From: Nitrospinae bacterium RIFCSPLOWO2_12_FULL_45_22 | GTDB taxonomy: Bacteria; 2-12-FULL-45-22 | DNA length: 9,197 nucleotides | Direction of reading: 5' to 3' | NCBI GenBank assembly: GCA_001803565.1 | Contig: MHDQ01000152.1 | Location: forward strand, 1-9,197 | Part shown: positions 5,951 to 9,197 of the stretch, piece by piece | How the letters are laid out: each line of letters begins with the position of its first letter | Numbering within the stretch: the stretch's first letter is position 1 | The notes under the pieces: model-generated | What the model saw: only the letters and a program-made list of their open reading frames with translations | Databases searched by the model: none | What the model was told of the DNA's origin: nothing | Translations under genes and position numbers: made by a program

Positions 5951-7234
5951 TTATTTCTCTTTTAATGAGAACTTTAGGACCGGTGGGGTTACTAAAGTCG
6001 TTACAATAACCATAATAACTATGGCCGAAAAGACAGCTTCGCTTAACACTCCTAGCACTTTTCCAATGCTGGCAAAGATTAAACCTACCTCTCCTCGAGG
6101 AATCATAGCCAATCCGATTAAAAAACGGTTATACTCCTTCTTGACTGTAAGTCCACAAACCTGTTTTCCAACTATGGCGGCTAAAGTCAGGCCGGCGGCA
6201 ATACCTAAAACAGAAACATCTGCGAAGGTCTCGAGTCTTACCTGGATGCCGATCAGGACGAAAAAGATAGGCACTAAGAAATAAGAAATAGGTTTGATCA
6301 ATTCCCTAACCTCTAAGTCCCCTCTAAAATTCTCGAAATGACCCTCTTCTAGAATCAGACCAGCGGCAAAAGCCCCTACAATGGTAGATAATCCTACTGA
6401 ATCTGCCAGGTAGGATAGAACAAAGGCGAAGATCAAGGCCACAATTGTCTTCACCCCTTTAACCTGCATCATTGCCGCATACTTTCCAATAGTGGACGCA
6501 GAATATGTCCCGATACCAATAGCCAAAACTAAGAAAAGGATAGCCTTAAGAGTAACCCAGCTAATTGACAGAAGTCCAATACTTCCAGTGTTGATGATTC
6601 CACTAATTATTGCCAGTATAATCAATCCTAAAACATCATCAATGACAGCAGCGCCTAAAACAATCCTGGCTTCCGGTATTCCAAGTTTTCCCAGATCCTT
6701 AAAAACCCGGGCAGTAATTCCCACCGAAGTAGCACATAAGGTGGCCCCGATAAAAAGATGCGTGTTCGTACCAGCCGCAGGTAAAAACCATCGACTAACC
6801 ATATATCCTAAGATAAGAGGGGCGATCACGCCAGCGATGGCAACCAACAAAGAAGGTATTCCTACTTGCTTCATTTCTTTTAAATCAGATTCTAACCCCA
6901 CCTCGAAGAGTAGGATTATTACGCCTACCCGAGCAAAAATATCGATAAAATCATCTGTTCTTAAAAAATCAAAGAAGTTAATATTGGCTAGGGCCAGATT
7001 TCCGAGGAGCACACCAAAGATTAATTCCCCTAAAACTGAAGGCTGCTTAAATCTCTCAAAGACCTCTCCACCTAATTTAGCGGCCAGTAGAATAACTATT
7101 AAGCCATATAGCACTGGGGCGATTGGGTCTGCATGACCTACTTCGTGTTGCTCGGTTGCCGACACCCCCACAGGGGCCGTTAGGAATATTAAAGCAAGCC
7201 ATAGCATTAAAAAGACCAACTTCTTCGTTTTCAT
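5951..7234 (-). CDS. CPA2-family cation/proton antiporter
   Basis: Inner-membrane antiporter of the CPA2 (NapA/KefB-like) family, exchanging Na+ or K+ for protons. The 427-residue protein begins with a signal-peptide-like helix (KKLVFLMLWLALIFLTAPVG, 4-23), then a short polar stretch, and about a dozen membrane helices from residue 37. Diagnostic motifs are ATSVGITARVF (168-178, the unwound crossing helix), the paired ion-binding aspartates Asp199-Asp200 in GAAVIDDVLGLI, Lys357 in IVGKQVCG, and IPRGEVGLIFASIG (378-391). The Asp-Asp plus Lys pattern resembles the electrogenic NapA type. The C-terminus ends at KFSLKEK, with no TrkA-N/RCK or universal-stress domain, unlike full KefB/KefC. It is the first gene of the antiporter-small ORF-ald-CoA-transferase block. 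The ATG is preceded by GGTGGGAAGAAA, only a moderate ribosome site, in an AT-rich leader downstream of palindrome E4. The ion cannot be decided from sequence. Confidence 0.93.
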   Translation of the reverse strand: MKTKKLVFLMLWLALIFLTAPVGVSATEQHEVGHADPIAPVLYGLIVILLAAKLGGEVFERFKQPSVLGELIFGVLLGNLALANINFFDFLRTDDFIDIFARVGVIILLFEVGLESDLKEMKQVGIPSLLVAIAGVIAPLILGYMVSRWFLPAAGTNTHLFIGATLCATSVGITARVFKDLGKLGIPEARIVLGAAVIDDVLGLIILAIISGIINTGSIGLLSISWVTLKAILFLVLAIGIGTYSASTIGKYAAMMQVKGVKTIVALIFAFVLSYLADSVGLSTIVGAFAAGLILEEGHFENFRGDLEVRELIKPISYFLVPIFFVLIGIQVRLETFADVSVLGIAAGLTLAAIVGKQVCGLTVKKEYNRFLIGLAMIPRGEVGLIFASIGKVLGVLSEAVFSAIVIMVIVTTLVTPPVLKFSLKEK

Positions 7235-7300
7235 AGAAATTTCTTCCCACCAAAATTTAGGAAATGGAAAATTTAAAACAAAATAAAGTGTAACTGCTTA

Positions 7301-7473
7301 GCCACGGATGGATACGGATAGGCACCGATGTACAAAAATCCGTCTCAATGCAAAAGGTAAAATTAGCAATTAGCATTTCAAATCAATTCCTCATTGTTAA
7401 TTGCGCATTTTTCATTGCCAATTTTGCAATGAAGGCGGAAATTGATCAGTGTTCATCCGTGTGTATCTGTGGC
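7301..7473. repeat. Nested palindrome E4 (10-nt units outside, 7-nt units inside)
   Basis: A 173-nt imperfect palindrome upstream of the antiporter gene. The outer arms, 7301-7329 and 7445-7473, are 29 nt each and match at 21 of 29 positions without gaps. They are built from 10-nt units with core ACNGAT (left: GCCACGGAT, GGATACGGAT, AGGCACCGAT). Six of the eight mismatches lie in the 4-nt linkers between cores and the other two at the N of the core. The inner arms, about 7339-7375 and 7395-7439, pair in blocks (TCCG; ATGCAAAA against TTGCAAAA; TTAGCAATTAGCA against TGCGCAATTAACA) with a length difference of several nt. The right inner arm is a strict 7-nt series starting with ATT: ATTGTTA (7393), ATTGCGC, ATTTTTC, ATTGCCA, ATTTTGC. 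This is the reverse nesting of E1. No ORF is supported inside. Confidence 0.88.
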
Positions 7474-7483
7474 AAATATTTAT

Positions 7484-7517
7484 AAAACTTTATTTGGCTA
7501 AATTGTTACAATAAAGT
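7484..7517 (-). terminator. Weak candidate terminator after the TPR gene
   Basis: On the minus strand ACTTTATT (7517-7510) pairs perfectly with AATAAAGT (7494-7487) across a 15-nt loop, followed by a short T-rich run, 12 nt after the TPR stop codon. The stem contains a single G-C pair, so its strength is doubtful. Confidence 0.3.
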
Positions 7518-7528
7518 CTTCGTAATTA

Positions 7529-8491
7529 TTATCTTCCATTTTCTAGTTCCTTTAAAAGGGCCTTTAATTCCATTGTTTGTGGGAACAATTTTAGCCCCCT
7601 ATCTATGCCATCCTTTAGTATAGCCTTAGCTCGCTCGGTAAGATTTAGCGCAAGAGAACAACTCGATAAATGGCAAACGGCTTCAGCATCCAGGGGGTTC
7701 AGTTCTAGAGCTTTTTCAAACTGGGTGGCAGCCTCCTGGTATCGTTTTTGTTCCAGATATACTCTACCTAGGAGAAAATGGGCACTAGCATGGTTAGGAT
7801 AAAGCTGCAGGGTTCTTTCAAATCTGACTCTGGCTTTATCTACTTCACCAATTTGCTGATATCTTTTAGCTAGTTCCAAACTAGCCGCTGCATGAGAAGG
7901 AACAAGTCCTAATATCTTCTCAAAGATATTAATAGCCTTATATATCTCTCCCCTTTGATAAAAGATAATCCCTAACAGGTACATAGCACTCACATAAGTG
8001 GGATTTATGCTGAGGGCACTCTCAAGATGGCTAATAGCACGATTCAGGTCAAACTTTATATGGGCAATTGAGCCCAGATAAAAATGGATAGAAGGTGAAT
8101 TAGGATTTTTTAATAGGGTTTTTTCAAAACAATCTTGGGCTTCATCTAATTCTCCGTGGTCATATAAGGCTACCCCGTAACGGTAGAGGACCGCAGGTGC
8201 TTCCGGAGTTTTAGCCAATGCATTTTTAAAGTATTCACAGGCCGTATCTATTAAACCAATATCATAATGGACCATGCCTAGATAATAATCTGTCATTCTC
8301 ATTTCAGGATATAGATCTAAGGCCTCCCTCCACTTTTCTATGGCCTGCTGCCACTCTCCTCTGTGATAGCAATCAAGGGCCACTCGGTGTAAGTCATGGG
8401 CCATTACCTTAATGTTTCTTTGGGTTACCATATTTTGAATTTCCTCTAGTTTCGAAAGGGGATTACTCTTTCCTTTGACTCTCCCTATCAT
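7529..8491 (-). CDS. Tetratricopeptide-repeat protein with eight TPRs
   Basis: A 320-residue protein built almost entirely of TPRs, helix-turn-helix repeats that form a superhelical protein-binding surface. Eight consecutive units of exactly 34 residues start near 32, 66, 100, 134, 168, 202, 236 and 270. They keep the usual pattern of small residues at positions 8 and 20 and Pro near 32 (YRYGVALYDHGELDEAQDCF; LGRVYLEQKRYQEAATQFEK). There is no signal peptide, membrane helix or catalytic domain, so it is probably a cytosolic adaptor; the partner cannot be named. ATG 8491 gives the longest frame but lacks a clear ribosome site. ATG 8431 (Met21) has AGAGGAAA about 8 nt upstream and keeps all eight repeats, so it may be the true start. 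The gene is followed by a weak hairpin and palindrome E4, which separate it from the antiporter block. Confidence 0.9.
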   Translation of the reverse strand: MIGRVKGKSNPLSKLEEIQNMVTQRNIKVMAHDLHRVALDCYHRGEWQQAIEKWREALDLYPEMRMTDYYLGMVHYDIGLIDTACEYFKNALAKTPEAPAVLYRYGVALYDHGELDEAQDCFEKTLLKNPNSPSIHFYLGSIAHIKFDLNRAISHLESALSINPTYVSAMYLLGIIFYQRGEIYKAINIFEKILGLVPSHAAASLELAKRYQQIGEVDKARVRFERTLQLYPNHASAHFLLGRVYLEQKRYQEAATQFEKALELNPLDAEAVCHLSSCSLALNLTERAKAILKDGIDRGLKLFPQTMELKALLKELENGR

Positions 8492-8539
8492 TAATTAATA
8501 GTTTCATTAGCACACTCGCCTATACTAAATTTTAAATTA

Positions 8540-8569
8540 TTTATAAACTATATTCATTATATAGTACAA
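8540..8569 (-). promoter_or_regulatory. Candidate sigma-70 promoter for the TPR gene
   Basis: In the AT-rich leader the minus strand has TTGTAC (8569-8564), an 18-nt spacer and TATAAA (8545-8540), about 50 nt before ATG 8491. Both hexamers are close to consensus, but the region is so AT-rich that chance matches are likely. The rest of 8492-8653 holds no ORF that I can support. Confidence 0.4.
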
Positions 8570-8653
8570 CTAATTACTTTCTAGAGATTAATTTTATGTT
8601 TTTACGCTATTTTGTGCTATATTAGTGATAAATAGAGTTATAATGTATGGACT

Positions 8654-8875
8654 TTACTTTAGCTTTTCTTGCATTGTCGCTAAATAACTTAATATATCGG
8701 CCATCTCTCCTTTCTGGAACTGGGGCCAAGGGATTTGTTGCGTGATTGTCTTTTTATACATGATCGGGGCATGGTTCCACATGATGCCCGCTATATCTAG
8801 GAGAGTTCCACCGATACTAACCTTGCCTAAATCAGGCCCGATAGCCCAACAGGGGTAATGCTTGTTGTAGGTAGA
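8654..8875 (-). pseudogene. Remnant of a cytochrome c domain, C-terminal part, haem motif missing
   Basis: An open reading stretch without a usable start codon ends at TAA 8656-8654. It encodes GPDLGKVSIGGTLLDIAG, then IMWNHAPIMYKK, then IPWPQFQKGEMADILSYLAT. This order (GPDL, a W-N-H-A-P-x-M helix, then W-P-x-F-x-x-x-E-M-A-D-I-x-x-Y-L) is typical of the C-terminal half of small c-type cytochromes, with the axial-ligand methionine and the final helix. The CxxCH haem site that should precede GPDL is absent: upstream the frame gives only TYNKHYPCWAI and then a stop (TAG 8878-8876). The 5' half therefore appears lost, with a junction probably around 8840-8870, inside the end of the neighbouring membrane-protein frame. 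I read it as a broken gene. A sequencing or assembly frameshift is less likely, because no other frame supplies CxxCH nearby. Confidence 0.65.
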
Positions 8876-9197
8876 CTACAGGGAAGAATCTAAGGGTCAG
8901 GGCCAGGTCAGTAATGGTTAGGTTATGGCTAAGGTCTAAAATAGACTCCAATCCTCTGAGTAGCATCGGCATTTGATAACTCAGCGCCACTCCATAAACA
9001 AACGGGATAAGGGATAGGCTTATCCTTACGAATCTATCGGCTACCGACCTATCCTCTTTGGTAGTCCGAAGGACACTAGCTAGCCAAATCATACCGGAAG
9101 TCAGCAAGATGAACCGCAATAATATCACAAAAAAGGCTAGCTTACTATCTCCATACCTTTGAATCAGGTCAGAATAGCTGTGGATGTGGCTACCTAG
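8832..9197 (-). CDS. Unrecognised membrane protein, 5' end outside the window
   Basis: The frame is open from the right window edge to TGA 8834-8832, giving 121 residues of a longer protein. Two or three hydrophobic segments are visible: AFFVILLRFILLTSGMIWLA, then ISLSLIPFVYGVALSYQMPM, and a shorter TDLALTLRFFPVVYLQ near the end. A charged loop (RTTKEDRSVADRF) separates the first two. The R-x-S-L-S-L-I-P stretch recalls the membrane part of ferredoxin-type electron-transfer proteins (NosR/NapH-like), but the similarity is too weak to name a family. The last residues overlap the cytochrome c remnant in another frame, so its natural C-terminus may have been replaced during the rearrangement that truncated the cytochrome. 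A GTG at 9128 is available but internal to a clearly longer frame. Confidence 0.6.
   Translation of the reverse strand, partial: LGSHIHSYSDLIQRYGDSKLAFFVILLRFILLTSGMIWLASVLRTTKEDRSVADRFVRISLSLIPFVYGVALSYQMPMLLRGLESILDLSHNLTITDLALTLRFFPVVYLQQALPLLGYRA

Noticed and set aside
6492-7136. Plus-strand ORF of 214 codons
   Set aside because: It lies opposite the well-supported antiporter gene, is rich in Lys, Pro, Thr and Ile without domain pattern, and has no homology that I recognise. It is an antisense shadow.
7301-7473. CRISPR array
   Set aside because: The repeated cores are only 6-10 nt, without unique spacers of 25-40 nt, and they form a palindrome.

Overview
The window is bacterial chromosome at moderate GC, with genes on both strands but mostly on the minus strand. 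The proteins are housekeeping or metabolic types (PurB, WalJ/YycJ-like hydrolase, alanine dehydrogenase, CoA-transferase, CPA2 antiporter). Imperfect palindromes built from short tandem units fill most of the larger intergenic gaps. This style is familiar from environmental and candidate-phylum genomes, but nothing here fixes a taxon. No rRNA, tRNA, CRISPR array, transposase or phage gene was found.

Layout, left to right. 1-1277 (minus): adenylosuccinate lyase purB, with its last few codons cut off by the window edge. 1295-1449: nested palindrome E1. 1473-2249 (minus): YycJ/WalJ-like metallo-beta-lactamase-fold hydrolase, apparently starting at ATT. 2250-2685: divergent intergenic region with palindromes E2 and E3 and a possible promoter. 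2686-3330 (plus): unrecognised membrane protein with a TPR-like segment. 3395-7234 (minus): a compact operon-like block that reads, in transcription order, CPA2 cation/proton antiporter, tiny membrane ORF, alanine dehydrogenase, acetyl-CoA hydrolase/transferase family enzyme. 7301-7473: nested palindrome E4. 7529-8491 (minus): protein made of eight 34-residue TPRs. 8492-8653: AT-rich leader with a candidate promoter. 8654-8875 (minus): remnant of a cytochrome c domain without its haem motif. 8832-9197 (minus): 3' end of an unrecognised membrane protein that runs off the window.

How the genes may work together: the central block joins alanine dehydrogenase (alanine to pyruvate, ammonium and NADH) to a CoA-transferase with a 1-nt gap. 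A small ORF overlaps the dehydrogenase start by ATGA, and an ion antiporter lies directly upstream. This suggests amino-acid fermentation or CoA-ester handling coupled to ion homeostasis; the link is inferred from gene order only. The most unusual signal is the palindrome set. E1 has 7-nt-period arms outside and 10-nt-period arms inside, while E4 has the reverse. E2 uses 7-nt units and E3 uses 8-9-nt units.
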